Source of the DNA: Paenibacillus polygoni
GTDB taxonomy: Bacteria > Bacillota > Bacilli > Paenibacillales > Paenibacillaceae
Direction: 5' to 3'
Length of the DNA: 64,000 bases
NCBI RefSeq assembly: GCF_030263935.1
Contig: NZ_CP127162.1
Span: forward strand, 877,501 to 941,500
Shown: positions 27,410-36,011 of the stretch, in pieces
How the letters are laid out: each line of letters starts with the position of its first letter
Numbering within the stretch: position 1 is the stretch's first letter
Program-made: the position numbers and the translations under genes
Notes under the pieces: model-generated
Database searches by the model: none
What the model was told of the DNA's origin: nothing
The model's input: the letters and a program-made list of their open reading frames with translations, nothing else

Positions 27410-28156
27410 ATGACAAATATGATAGAAGTGACAAATCTACAAAAATCGTTTGGTGATTTGCATGTGTTAAAGAAGATAGATTTTAATGTGAAGCCGGGAG
27501 AAGTAGTGGCTGTAATAGGCCCTTCGGGTTCTGGAAAAAGTACAATGCTTCGCAGCTTAGTGAATCTGGAACAGGTTAATGGAGGAAGCATTCGCATCGG
27601 TGGCGAAGCCATTGTATCGGATGGAAAGTATGTGAGTACGGCGGAAATCAAACGGATTACGGCTCGCATGGGCATGGTATTTCAGCACTTTAACCTGTTC
27701 CCACACTTAACAGTCAATGAGAATTTGGAGCTTGCTCCGAAAGTGGTGAAAAAAGAAAGCAAAGCAGCATTAAAGCCGCGGATGGCTGATCTGCTTGCGA
27801 AAGTGGGTCTTTCGGATAAAGGGGATGCGTATCCTGCTAATCTATCAGGCGGGCAAAAACAGCGTGTTGCCATTGCCAGAGCGCTGATGATGAACCCGGA
27901 AATCCTGCTTTTTGATGAACCTACTTCGGCGCTCGATCCTGAGCTGACAGGAGAAGTACTTCGCGTTATTCGTAAACTTGCTGATGAGAACATGACGATG
28001 ATCATTGTTACGCACGAAATGAACTTTGCCCGTGACGTAGCGGACCGCGTAATCTTTATGGATCAAGGTGAGATTGCAGAAGAAGGAACTCCAGAACAAA
28101 TCTTCGGCAATCCGAAGCTGGAGCGTACAAAAGCATTTCTTACTCGAAGCGAGTAG
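27410..28156 (+). CDS. Amino-acid ABC transporter ATPase, GlnQ type
   Basis: A 248-residue ATPase for the preceding permease: Walker [11 protein letters not shown] loop [12 protein letters not shown], signature [15 protein letters not shown], Walker [16 protein letters not shown] and switch [10 protein letters not shown]. It matches the polar amino-acid uptake class closely over its full length. A strong terminator follows, closing the three-gene operon. Confidence 0.94.
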   Translation: MTNMIEVTNLQKSFGDLHVLKKIDFNVKPGEVVAVIGPSGSGKSTMLRSLVNLEQVNGGSIRIGGEAIVSDGKYVSTAEIKRITARMGMVFQHFNLFPHLTVNENLELAPKVVKKESKAALKPRMADLLAKVGLSDKGDAYPANLSGGQKQRVAIARALMMNPEILLFDEPTSALDPELTGEVLRVIRKLADENMTMIIVTHEMNFARDVADRVIFMDQGEIAEEGTPEQIFGNPKLERTKAFLTRSE

Positions 28157-28189
28157 GGTAAAACGATGTAAAAATGAATAGGGATAAGG

Positions 28190-28246
28190 ATCCCCTTTAC
28201 CGAAAACAGCGTTAGGTACCTGTTTTTGGTGAAGGGGATTTTTTTG
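28190..28246 (+). terminator. Intrinsic terminator of the amino-acid ABC operon
   Basis: ATCCCCTTTACCGAAAACAG pairs with CTGTTTTTGGTGAAGGGGAT with G-U pairs, followed by T7. No gene is seen in 28247-28530; a TATAAT at 28495-28500 could be a -10 element. Confidence 0.9.
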
Positions 28247-28530
28247 TAATTTAGTGATAATGATTAGCTTATCCTCCTTGGCAGTGTCTGCCTCTAGGTA
28301 GCTCCTATTGCATGTTTGTCATATAGCTGATGTTTGCGAAAAAGCAACATTTGAGATATTGATTGGTAGAAAATCTAACATGTTATATTTTATTTTGCAA
28401 AAGATATTGAATTTAACAGAAAAATTACATACAATTATTTCCATAATAAAAGTCCGAAATCATATACCGACACTTTCTTCTTATCATTTCACTCTATAAT
28501 CACTTTTTTAAAAGAAGCAGACTCGATTAA

Positions 28531-28547
28531 TGATATAAAATATGACA
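28531..28547. promoter_or_regulatory. Candidate GlnR/TnrA-type operator
   Basis: The minus strand reads TGTCATATTTTATATCA, one mismatch from the TnrA/GlnR consensus TGTNA-N7-TNACA. It lies just before the ribosome site of the MerR-type gene, a position suited to self-repression. Confidence 0.4.
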
Positions 28548-28563
28548 TGGGGAGTGGGGTCTG

Positions 28564-28797
28564 TTGGATAATCAACTTATGAGCATTGGTATGGTGAAGG
28601 AGTTAACCGGACTATCGGAGAGACAAATTAGATACTATGAAGAAAGGCAGCTTGTATTTCCGGCTAGAACGAAGGGAGGAAGCCGTAGATATTCTTATGA
28701 AGATGTACGTAAGATTAGAGAGATTAATCAGAAATTAAAGGAGGGATTTAATACGTTTGAACTGAAAGAGAAGAGAGGAAAGAAGAACCTAATGTAG
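28564..28797 (+). CDS. Short GlnR/TnrA-like MerR-family regulator
   Basis: A 77-residue DNA-binding protein. ISIGMVKELTGLSERQIRYYEER-like sequence, then the wing segment PARTKGGSRRYSYEDV, closely follows the nitrogen regulators GlnR and TnrA. Those proteins run to about 110-135 residues and use a C-terminal tail to sense glutamine synthetase. Here the protein ends soon after the domain (ELKEKRGKKNLM), so it may bind DNA without nitrogen feedback, or be a C-terminal truncation. TTG 28564 follows GGGGAG. It sits next to a glutamine-type ABC operon. Confidence 0.8.
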   Translation: MDNQLMSIGMVKELTGLSERQIRYYEERQLVFPARTKGGSRRYSYEDVRKIREINQKLKEGFNTFELKEKRGKKNLM

Positions 28798-28974
28798 AGA
28801 ATACTTGATGCCGCTCTTCGAGCAGGTTACTTGGGATGCAAAAAACAGTGTGTTTTACGTTTATTTGCCATAATTCTGCAGTAAAATTCGGAATAGTAGT
28901 ATATAATACAGATTATGTTTGTCCAATAATTGGAAATGATAATCCAAAGTACATGCATGAGGGAGTGCGGCTGG

Positions 28975-30570
28975 TTGTTAATACGTCGAATTAAACTAAT
29001 CTTTTTTCCTTTAGGCTGTTTCTTTATCATCATCTCTTCTTGTATGCTAAGTACATCTCATAATGAACCGTTTATGTTTTTGTTTGCGGCTTTGTTTTTG
29101 AGCAGTGTTTTACTCGATGCCAAATTTCCAGTACTTAAAAAGTTTCAATGGCTGATGTTAGGGTTATTCCACTATTCTTCACAGCTGAATTGGTGCGTCA
29201 TACTGTATTATATCTTGATGCTCAGCGTTTTTGACGAGAAAAAAAGTTATCGCAAAACGTTACCTATCTCTATTATGCTTATTATAGAGTACACGATCGT
29301 TCGCCTGACCTATGTCCCCATTGGTACTTACACCCTTTTTGTAACTATATTTGATCTCATCTCTGCTGTCGTTGTTGTCATTGTGTTTCATCATGTTCTG
29401 CGCGGGGAAGCAGAGAAACAAAAGCTTCTTGAGGAAAACAGCTATCTTGCCGCACATGATCCTTTGACAGGACTGCTTAATTATTTTGGTTATATGAATC
29501 AGATACAGGAACTTGTTAAAGAGAAACACTCCTTTTACCTGACGCTGCTTGATCTTCAGAACTTTAAATCTTTTAATCATGATGGGCTCGAAAGTGGAAA
29601 TGAAGCCTTATCTACCGTTGGACAAGCACTCAAGTCTATATTCCCTAATGCATTCGGAATTTCGAGATATGCCGGCGATCGGTATGCGATTCTCATCCCC
29701 TCAGAATGTTACACTCCCTCGCATATTGCACAGCTGCTGGAACCCGATGAACTCGGTTATCAGGTGTCTTTCAGTATTACACATTATCCTGAAGAGACGG
29801 ATGATCTCAATCAATTAATTCAAAGGGCAGAGGACAAGCTCTTTCGTATTCGCAGAGAACAATGGCTTCAGCGCGAAGAAGATTTATTTCGTTCAGAGAA
29901 AATGAAGGTAGTAGGTGAACTTGCTGCCGGAATGGCTCATGAAGTTCGTAATCCGCTAACCGCGATTCGAGGATTTGTTCAACTTTCTAAAGTACAATCC
30001 TATAACATTCAGCCTTGGTATGATGTCATCATGAGTGAGATCACGAGGGTTACCGAACTCACAGCAGAATTTTTACAATTCTCGAAACCGCATGCAAGTA
30101 ACATGAGGGCGGAATCTTTAAAAGTATGTGTGGAGCGTGTCGTCTCCTTATCAGAATCGGATGCTATATCACGTGGACATGAACTGCTGCTAAATATTCA
30201 GGATGATTCACTTTACATCTATATGGACAGAGACAAGATCGTGCAAGTATTGCTGAATCTTGTGAAAAATGCGCTGGAAGCTATGGATACCCCGGGGCAG
30301 GTTAACCTTGAAGTCAGCAGATTAGAACAAAATGCAATCATACGGATTCAAGATACGGGCAGTGGTATACCACCAGAAATGCTACAGCAGATTTTTAATC
30401 CTTTTTATACAACAAAAGATGAGGGCACAGGTCTTGGACTTTCATTATGTCAAAAAATTGCGCAAGATCACGAGGGATCCATTACCGTACATAGTGTGCT
30501 GGGATCAGGTTCAACATTTACGTTAATACTCCCTTTATATGAACCTGCCGATGGGACATTTTCTATCTGA
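28975..30570 (+). CDS. Membrane sensor histidine kinase with degenerate GGDEF domain
   Basis: About 531 residues in three parts. Residues about 5-150 form several membrane helices. Residues about 155-320 resemble a GGDEF domain: HDPLTGLLN is intact but the active-site GGDEF signature is replaced by RYAGDRY, so cyclic-di-GMP synthesis is unlikely. Residues about 310-530 are a histidine kinase: H box MAHEVRNPLTAIRGF, N box LLNLVKNALEAM, G1 DTGSGIP and G2 GTGLGLSLC. The kinase half resembles KinB/KinD-type sporulation kinases. No response regulator is adjacent. The TTG at 28975 is chosen because GGGAG lies 8 bases before it. Confidence 0.88.
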   Translation: MLIRRIKLIFFPLGCFFIIISSCMLSTSHNEPFMFLFAALFLSSVLLDAKFPVLKKFQWLMLGLFHYSSQLNWCVILYYILMLSVFDEKKSYRKTLPISIMLIIEYTIVRLTYVPIGTYTLFVTIFDLISAVVVVIVFHHVLRGEAEKQKLLEENSYLAAHDPLTGLLNYFGYMNQIQELVKEKHSFYLTLLDLQNFKSFNHDGLESGNEALSTVGQALKSIFPNAFGISRYAGDRYAILIPSECYTPSHIAQLLEPDELGYQVSFSITHYPEETDDLNQLIQRAEDKLFRIRREQWLQREEDLFRSEKMKVVGELAAGMAHEVRNPLTAIRGFVQLSKVQSYNIQPWYDVIMSEITRVTELTAEFLQFSKPHASNMRAESLKVCVERVVSLSESDAISRGHELLLNIQDDSLYIYMDRDKIVQVLLNLVKNALEAMDTPGQVNLEVSRLEQNAIIRIQDTGSGIPPEMLQQIFNPFYTTKDEGTGLGLSLCQKIAQDHEGSITVHSVLGSGSTFTLILPLYEPADGTFSI

Positions 30571-30627
30571 TCAAGATTCGAAAAGTCTTTTTGCTTAGAA
30601 GAAGACAAAAACTCCACTTTAAGTGGA

Positions 30628-30775
30628 GCTTCAGACGGTAGGTAATCTAGATACAGAGCTTCAGACGGAGTAGGTAATTTATATGTAAAGCTTCAGATGG
30701 TAGGTGAATCTAGATGTAAAACTTCAGACGGCAGGCAAACTAGCCTAAACTAGTTCGCCTACCGTCTTTTTGTAT
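30628..30775 (+). repeat. 31-bp tandem repeats merging into a terminator
   Basis: GCTTCAGACGG-like units start at 30628, 30658, 30690 and 30721, spaced 30-32 bases. The last unit forms the left arm of a strong terminator: AGACGGCAGGCAAACTAG pairs with CTAGTTCGCCTACCGTCT and T5 follows. A separate hairpin CTCCACTT/AAGTGGAG precedes the repeats. Confidence 0.85.
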
Positions 30776-30780
30776 TTTCG

Positions 30781-31614
30781 TTAACTGCGTAAGGCAGAAA
30801 AATCAATCTCAGGAACAAGTCCTTCTTTAGCAGCGCGGCCGAGCAGAGCTTCGATCGCATGATAACCTTCATCGCCAAGCTCTCTAGTAAACTCGTTTAC
30901 ATATAAGTCAATGTGCTGCTGGGCTACGTGCTCGTCCATTTCTTGCGCATGTTCTAGGATATAGCTGCGAGATGCTTCAGGATGCTTCCATCCATAATCA
31001 ATGGAGCTTTGAATCCAAGATGTGATGAGCGCAGGATCAAGGGAACGGCGGGCAACAATAGCACCGAGCGGAATCGGAAGTCCCGTATCTGCTTCCCACC
31101 AGGTTCCCATATCAGCCATCAATTGAAGATGGTAAGAAGGGTAAGTAAAACGTGCCTCGTGGATGACGAGACCAGCGTCTACCTGTCCATCACGAACGGC
31201 TGGCATAATCTGATCAAATGGCATCACTACAACTTCACCAATGCCGCCGGGAACATTTTGAGCTGCCCATAATCGGAACAACAAGTAGGCAGTGGAGCGT
31301 TCACTTGGGACAGCCACTCTTTTTCCTTGCAGCGAACTTGGGTCTGTATCTGAATTTGCTGTAAGCACTAGTGGACCGTTTCCTCTGCCGAGAGCTCCTC
31401 CGCAAGGAATTAAGCGATATTCATCTGACAGCCAAGGAAGTGCAGCATATGAGATTTTTAAAATATCATACTCATTTGGCGTTGTTACTAGACCATTCGT
31501 TATATCAATATCTGCATATCTTACTTCAAAATCAGGTGTATTCGGAACGAGCCCATGTATGAGTGCATGGAAGACAAACGTGTCGTTTGGACACGGGGAA
31601 TATACAATTTTCAT
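30781..31614 (-). CDS. mqnD: 1,4-dihydroxy-6-naphthoate synthase
   Basis: Converts cyclic dehypoxanthine futalosine to 1,4-dihydroxy-6-naphthoate in the futalosine route to menaquinone. The 277 residues show the MqnD signature start SPCPNDTFVFHAL, the DILKISYAALPWL segment, the GRGNGPLVL loop, GKRVAVPSERSTAYLLFRLW, and VDAGLVIHEARFTY with the active-site His-Glu region. It is immediately downstream of mqnB on the minus strand (TAAATG junction). The other pathway genes (mqnA, mqnC, mqnE) are not in the window. Confidence 0.93.
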   Translation of the reverse strand: MKIVYSPCPNDTFVFHALIHGLVPNTPDFEVRYADIDITNGLVTTPNEYDILKISYAALPWLSDEYRLIPCGGALGRGNGPLVLTANSDTDPSSLQGKRVAVPSERSTAYLLFRLWAAQNVPGGIGEVVVMPFDQIMPAVRDGQVDAGLVIHEARFTYPSYHLQLMADMGTWWEADTGLPIPLGAIVARRSLDPALITSWIQSSIDYGWKHPEASRSYILEHAQEMDEHVAQQHIDLYVNEFTRELGDEGYHAIEALLGRAAKEGLVPEIDFSALRS

Positions 31615-32265
31615 TTATAAAACCTCCAATAGCTTTGAACTGGCCAGTGTAAGTGCTCTTAGTGCATCAGGAATTCGCCATGCTTCACGGTCGCGCGGTC
31701 CTACTACGTTAGATATAGCTCTAATCTCGACAAAAGGGATTCCAAAATGTGCTGCCGCGGTCCCCACGCCAAAACCTTCCATTGATTCTGCGACAGCACC
31801 GGGTACGCGTCTTTGCAGTTCATCGGCTGTAGATTTTGTACCTGTTGTGGTAGACACAGTAAGAATGGGCCCTGTATAAACATGGGTTTCTTCGCCTTGA
31901 AGTGCCTCGGCCCATCTTTGAACGACGGTACGATCTACAGGCACACTTGATTTACCAAAACCCAGTTCATCTACACTGCGGAATCCTTCTGCAGTTTCAG
32001 AGCCTAGGTCAGCTGCGATCACTTCTGTCGCAAGGACAACCGAGCCTACCTCGGCTTCTGCTGGAAAGCCGCCGCCGATCCCAGCATTAATGACGAGGCG
32101 ATACGGATGCTTAGCAAGTTCGGCAGAGGTTACAGCTGCAGCCGCTGCGGGTCCGGCTCCTGCTGCAATCACCTGAACATCTGCTGACAAACCCGCAGGC
32201 AAGCCATTTTCAATTGCTTTTTGCTCCGCTTCTACTGCAGTCACGATGAGAATGCGTGAGGTCAT
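31615..32265 (-). CDS. mqnB: Futalosine hydrolase
   Basis: Cleaves futalosine to dehypoxanthine futalosine and hypoxanthine, a step of the alternative menaquinone pathway. It belongs to the nucleoside phosphorylase (PNP/MTAN) fold: VTAVEAEQKAI at the start, VINAGIGGGFP, then VAESMEGFGVGTAAAHFGIPFVEIRAISNVVG, where the MEG and SN motifs bind the nucleoside. The start at 32265 leaves a normal gap after GAGGAG; the ATG at 32277 abuts that box. It forms an operon with mqnD. Confidence 0.92.
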   Translation of the reverse strand: MTSRILIVTAVEAEQKAIENGLPAGLSADVQVIAAGAGPAAAAAVTSAELAKHPYRLVINAGIGGGFPAEAEVGSVVLATEVIAADLGSETAEGFRSVDELGFGKSSVPVDRTVVQRWAEALQGEETHVYTGPILTVSTTTGTKSTADELQRRVPGAVAESMEGFGVGTAAAHFGIPFVEIRAISNVVGPRDREAWRIPDALRALTLASSKLLEVL

Positions 32266-32379
32266 TATATAGCTCATCTCCTCTAGTAAGGTGATATATC
32301 TTGTACATACGAGATATAACGAGAGTAAATTTTTGATCTTATTATTATAGCACTTTCACTTTCTATCGGAAGGTTTAGA

Positions 32380-32407
32380 TTGACAAGACCAAAACATACT
32401 GTATTAT
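32380..32407 (+). promoter_or_regulatory. Promoter of the YtrA-like operon
   Basis: TTGACA and TATTAT are separated by 16 bases. The start codon lies about 70 bases after the -10. Confidence 0.7.
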
Positions 32408-32422
32408 GAGTTGTAGTACAGT
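32398..32422. promoter_or_regulatory. Inverted-repeat operator candidate over the -10 region
   Basis: ACTGTA and TACAGT are separated by 13 bases and overlap the -10 element, a suitable place for repression by the GntR-type protein encoded next. Confidence 0.45.
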
Positions 32423-32479
32423 TAGTTCAGTCAACAGAGATTAGGACGAAGAACAATCTGTTAAGAAAGGAGGCATCAC

Positions 32480-32878
32480 ATGTTTGAGTTAGATGTGCGC
32501 AGTCGCAAGCCGATATATGAACAGCTAATCGAGAGAATGAAGGAGATGATCATGATGGGTGTACTACAGCCTGATGAACAATTACCTTCCGTCAGGCATT
32601 TATCTGGGCAACTTACAGTAAACCCCAACACGATCCAGAAAGCCTACCGGGAACTGGAAAGAGAAGGTTACATATATTCTTTGCAAGGAAAAGGAAGTTT
32701 CGTTGCTAAACCTGAACATAGACCGGATGATAAGCGGAGAGAAGAAGTAAAGACGGAGCTGCGGAAGCTCTTTGCAGAAGCAGTGTATCTAGGCATCAAA
32801 GACTCAGATATTACACTTCTCTATAACAACGTAAAGAACGAGATTCATATCAAAGAACAGGAGGAAAACCATGATTGA
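32480..32878 (+). CDS. GntR-family regulator, YtrA subgroup
   Basis: A 132-residue repressor. The winged helix-turn-helix (about 10-75) has the YtrA-type beginning RKPIYEQLIERMKEMIMMGVLQPDEQLPSVRHLSGQL, then NPNTIQKAYRELEREGYIYSLQGKGSFV. A short helical tail of about 50 residues replaces a ligand domain, as in YtrA, which responds to cell-wall antibiotics in Bacillus subtilis. AAAGGAGG precedes ATG. Its end overlaps the ABC ATPase by eight bases. Confidence 0.9.
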   Translation: MFELDVRSRKPIYEQLIERMKEMIMMGVLQPDEQLPSVRHLSGQLTVNPNTIQKAYRELEREGYIYSLQGKGSFVAKPEHRPDDKRREEVKTELRKLFAEAVYLGIKDSDITLLYNNVKNEIHIKEQEENHD

Positions 32879-33776
32879 GGTATCTGGAGTTACCAAACTG
32901 TTTGAGACCGAAGCGGCAGTCAACCAATTGTCGCTGACCATCCGAAAAGGGAGTATTTTTGGATTGTTAGGTTCGAATGGGGCAGGTAAAACGACATTAC
33001 TGAAGACAATAGCAGGTATCTATCAAGCGGATCAGGGGAGTGTGAATGTAGAAGGTGCACCTGTATATGAGAATAATGCACTGAAACAGCGGATCATTTT
33101 CATGTCGGATATCCCTTACTTTTTTCCGCAGACCTCTTTGGATCAGATGGCTGTTTTTTATAAAAGAATCTATCCCAGCTGGAGTGATGAACGTTATCAG
33201 CAGCTAGATGCGGTGTTCAAACTGGATAGGAAACGTAAGCTGCACCGGATGTCCAAGGGGATGCAGCGGCAAGCTGCTTTTTGGCTGGCACTCAGCTGTA
33301 TGCCGGATATTTTGCTGCTGGATGAGCCCATCGATGGTCTCGATCCCGTGATGCGCAGACAGGTTAAAAACCTGCTGTTCCAGGAAGCGGCTGAACGTGA
33401 ACTTACCGTCATCATCTCTTCTCACAACCTGCGAGAAATTGAAGATTTATGTGATCATGTCGGCATTATGCATCACGGCCAGTTGATTGTAGAGAAGGAC
33501 CTTGATGACCTGAAAGCAGATACACATAAAATCCAGGTTGCTTTTCGAGATCAATCTCATGAAGAGTCACTTGCTAACAATGTACGCATTCTCCACGGCG
33601 AGAAACGAGGCAGTGTAGAAACTTTTATTGTAAAAGGTAATGAAAAAGAAGTAAGGAAGGTGTTTGAAGCATATGGGCCTTACTTACTCGATGTACTGCC
33701 GTTAACACTGGAAGAAATCTTTATTTATGAAATGGAGGACGTGGGCTATGACATCCATAAGGTCGTACTTCAATAA
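32871..33776 (+). CDS. ABC transporter ATPase, YtrB/YhcG-like
   Basis: A 301-residue ATPase: Walker A LGSNGAGKTTLLKTI, signature RMSKGMQRQAAFWLAL, Walker B ILLLDEPIDGLDPV and switch ISSHNLREIEDL. The SKGM signature and the 70-residue C-terminal extension are usual in this exporter class. AGGAGG lies before ATG. It overlaps both the regulator and the permease gene, indicating coupled translation of the three. Confidence 0.9.
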   Translation: MIEVSGVTKLFETEAAVNQLSLTIRKGSIFGLLGSNGAGKTTLLKTIAGIYQADQGSVNVEGAPVYENNALKQRIIFMSDIPYFFPQTSLDQMAVFYKRIYPSWSDERYQQLDAVFKLDRKRKLHRMSKGMQRQAAFWLALSCMPDILLLDEPIDGLDPVMRRQVKNLLFQEAAERELTVIISSHNLREIEDLCDHVGIMHHGQLIVEKDLDDLKADTHKIQVAFRDQSHEESLANNVRILHGEKRGSVETFIVKGNEKEVRKVFEAYGPYLLDVLPLTLEEIFIYEMEDVGYDIHKVVLQ

Positions 33777-35787
33777 AGCCATCATTCGTCAAGACCTGAA
33801 ACAGTATGGATGGATCGGAATCTTGTATCTGCTTGCCCTGCTATTTTTCATTCCATTCCTTATGTTGTTTGCTGTTCGTGAAGGTCAGCCGGTTCAACAA
33901 TTGAACTCATTATACGAAGTAACAAACAGAATATCACTTGTCTTATTGCTCATTTTCCCCGTACTCGCTGGAACATTTATCTTTCGTTATCTTCACGCGA
34001 AGGCGCCGTCGGATCTCTACCATGGACTGCCGATCACAAGGAGCCAGCTGTTAACATCACACCTATGCAGTGCACTTGTGCTCATTACGGTTCCGGTATG
34101 GATCACAGCTGTTTTATCTGCACTGATTCGGCCCTATGCTGATTATTACGTGTATGATCTTACGATGGTATGGGAGTTTGGAATTATATACACGATTCTG
34201 GGGCTATTTGTATGTGCTTTTACCATCTTGATGGCGATATGTTTTGGACAAACGTTGATTCAGATGGTCCTTACCTATGGGCTGTTATTTACACCCGCGT
34301 GGCTCATGGTGCTGGGTATAATGCATATACGTCAGTTTTTGTTCGGATTTCATGACTATTATTTTGAAAATGGGTACAGTAACTTGTTCACATTAGAAAA
34401 AGTAACCCCTTTGCTCCGCATTGCGGGAGCTTCAAGAGAACCTTTTGGCTGGTTTGAACTTACGATGTATCTCGTATTATCCCTTCTTTTCTTGGGACTC
34501 GGATATTTTCTTTATCGCAAAAGAGACGGGGCAGCGGCAAGTCAGACGATTGTTTATCGTTTTCTCACCCCGTTATTTATTGTTCTCGTGATGCTGTTCT
34601 GCTCCTTGGTTGGCGGACTCTATTTGTCTGGAATGAGAGACAACAGCAGAGTAATGCTGATGTTCGGCTATATCCTTGGAGGAGTATTCGGATATCTAGT
34701 TGTGCAGATGGTCCTTCATCGTACTTGGCTGGTGTTTACACGAAAGGTGCTTGTACATGGTGTAATCTACATGATTACTTTGGCGGCTATTCTGTATATT
34801 CCAGTATCGGGTATTGGTGGATATGAGTCGCGTGTTCCTGAACAAGCGGATGTAAAGAGTGTACTCTATAGTGATTCTTATCTATCATTTATTAATAAAT
34901 ATGATTCGTCAGGACAGCGGATTGACAATAATATAAGTTCTTATTTCACAGAAGATAAAGAGTACAATGCAGCAGTGATTAAGCTGCATGAGGCAATAGT
35001 AGAAAAGCATAAAGAGGGCAAGTTGTCTGAGAATGAAGAGTATAGCAGAGATACTCTGGGCTTTACCATCGGATATGAACTAAATAATGGACACAGGATT
35101 TTGCGTAAATATATTGTTAAAATATCAGAGTTCGGTGATTATCTTAAACCGCTTATGGAAAGTACCTATTATAAAGAGCTGATGTATAATTTAAAGGGAT
35201 TAAATGAATCTGAGACATCTAGTATTGAGGTATATAATCCATATTTAAATAAGCAGATTAAGATTAATGAACCAAAAGAAATCGAAAAATTGAAAAAGCT
35301 GTTTATTCAAGAAATAATGAATATGAGTTATCAAGATCAGATGGATGCAAGAAAACAGGAAGAGTGGGCAGGTCTTCATTTTATTAATATTGAAAATAGA
35401 AATAATAATTATTATGGAAGCTGGGAAAAATCATTTGCGGAGCTTGAAGCATGGCTGGAGAAAAAAGGGTATGCCGATCAAGTGCGCATGACTCCATCGG
35501 ATATCTCTTCTATGACCATTACACGTAATATTAATAATACTGGCTTTGTGCTAGAACGGAACGCTAACAATCCTGCACTGGATTATTACGCTTATATGGC
35601 TAAACTTGCAGGTGAAACTCGGGTAACGGAGGATATGGATAAGGAGAATATCATTCTGAATCAGCAGTATTTTGATGTGTACGTAGACAAAAGTAGGGAG
35701 GATACTCCTTACCTCGTAAAAGTGACTCTTAATAACAAAGAGGTCGTCATCTGGTCGCTGGAGGATTTTCCTGAGGGATTACAGTAA
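33748..35787 (+). CDS. Large ABC permease, probably antibiotic or envelope-stress exporter
   Basis: A 679-residue membrane protein. About eight to ten helices fill residues 15-370 (for example IGILYLLALLFFIPFLMLFAV), and the segment HAKAPSDLYHGLPITRSQLLTSHL is typical of ABC-2 type permeases in GntR-linked operons. Residues about 370-679 form a hydrophilic, probably extracellular domain rich in Asn and Lys (similar to the DUF6449-type extension). ATG 33748 follows GGAGG by 9 bases; the frame is open further upstream but inside the ATPase gene. Confidence 0.82.
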   Translation: MTSIRSYFNKAIIRQDLKQYGWIGILYLLALLFFIPFLMLFAVREGQPVQQLNSLYEVTNRISLVLLLIFPVLAGTFIFRYLHAKAPSDLYHGLPITRSQLLTSHLCSALVLITVPVWITAVLSALIRPYADYYVYDLTMVWEFGIIYTILGLFVCAFTILMAICFGQTLIQMVLTYGLLFTPAWLMVLGIMHIRQFLFGFHDYYFENGYSNLFTLEKVTPLLRIAGASREPFGWFELTMYLVLSLLFLGLGYFLYRKRDGAAASQTIVYRFLTPLFIVLVMLFCSLVGGLYLSGMRDNSRVMLMFGYILGGVFGYLVVQMVLHRTWLVFTRKVLVHGVIYMITLAAILYIPVSGIGGYESRVPEQADVKSVLYSDSYLSFINKYDSSGQRIDNNISSYFTEDKEYNAAVIKLHEAIVEKHKEGKLSENEEYSRDTLGFTIGYELNNGHRILRKYIVKISEFGDYLKPLMESTYYKELMYNLKGLNESETSSIEVYNPYLNKQIKINEPKEIEKLKKLFIQEIMNMSYQDQMDARKQEEWAGLHFINIENRNNNYYGSWEKSFAELEAWLEKKGYADQVRMTPSDISSMTITRNINNTGFVLERNANNPALDYYAYMAKLAGETRVTEDMDKENIILNQQYFDVYVDKSREDTPYLVKVTLNNKEVVIWSLEDFPEGLQ

Positions 35788-35861
35788 AAAGAAACATGGA
35801 AAATATCGCTGAAATAAAAAAGAAAAATAGTTAAAAAAGGGTTAAACAGAGCTAGATTAGC

Positions 35862-35891
35862 TTGACGGTTAGAGAGAGAATACAGTATATA
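35862..35891 (+). promoter_or_regulatory. Promoter of the coiled-coil gene
   Basis: TTGACG and TATATA are separated by 18 bases. The coding start is 120 bases further on, past a terminator. Confidence 0.6.
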
Positions 35892-35934
35892 TAAAAGGAC
35901 AGAAAAATTAAACAGGAACGGCATATTTGGGAAG

Positions 35935-35980
35935 AACCCGTAAGAGAAGGCGAATCAGCCTCTTCTTGCGGGTTTTTTTG
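35935..35980 (+). terminator. Leader terminator before the coiled-coil gene
   Basis: AACCCGTAAGAGAAGGC pairs with GCCTCTTCTTGCGGGTT (one mismatch and shift in the middle), followed by T7. It lies between a promoter at 35862 and the gene at 36012, so it may attenuate that gene, or close the upstream ABC operon. Confidence 0.85.
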
Positions 35981-36011
35981 CGTTTATGGTGATCCGGAAA
36001 GAGGTAATCAA

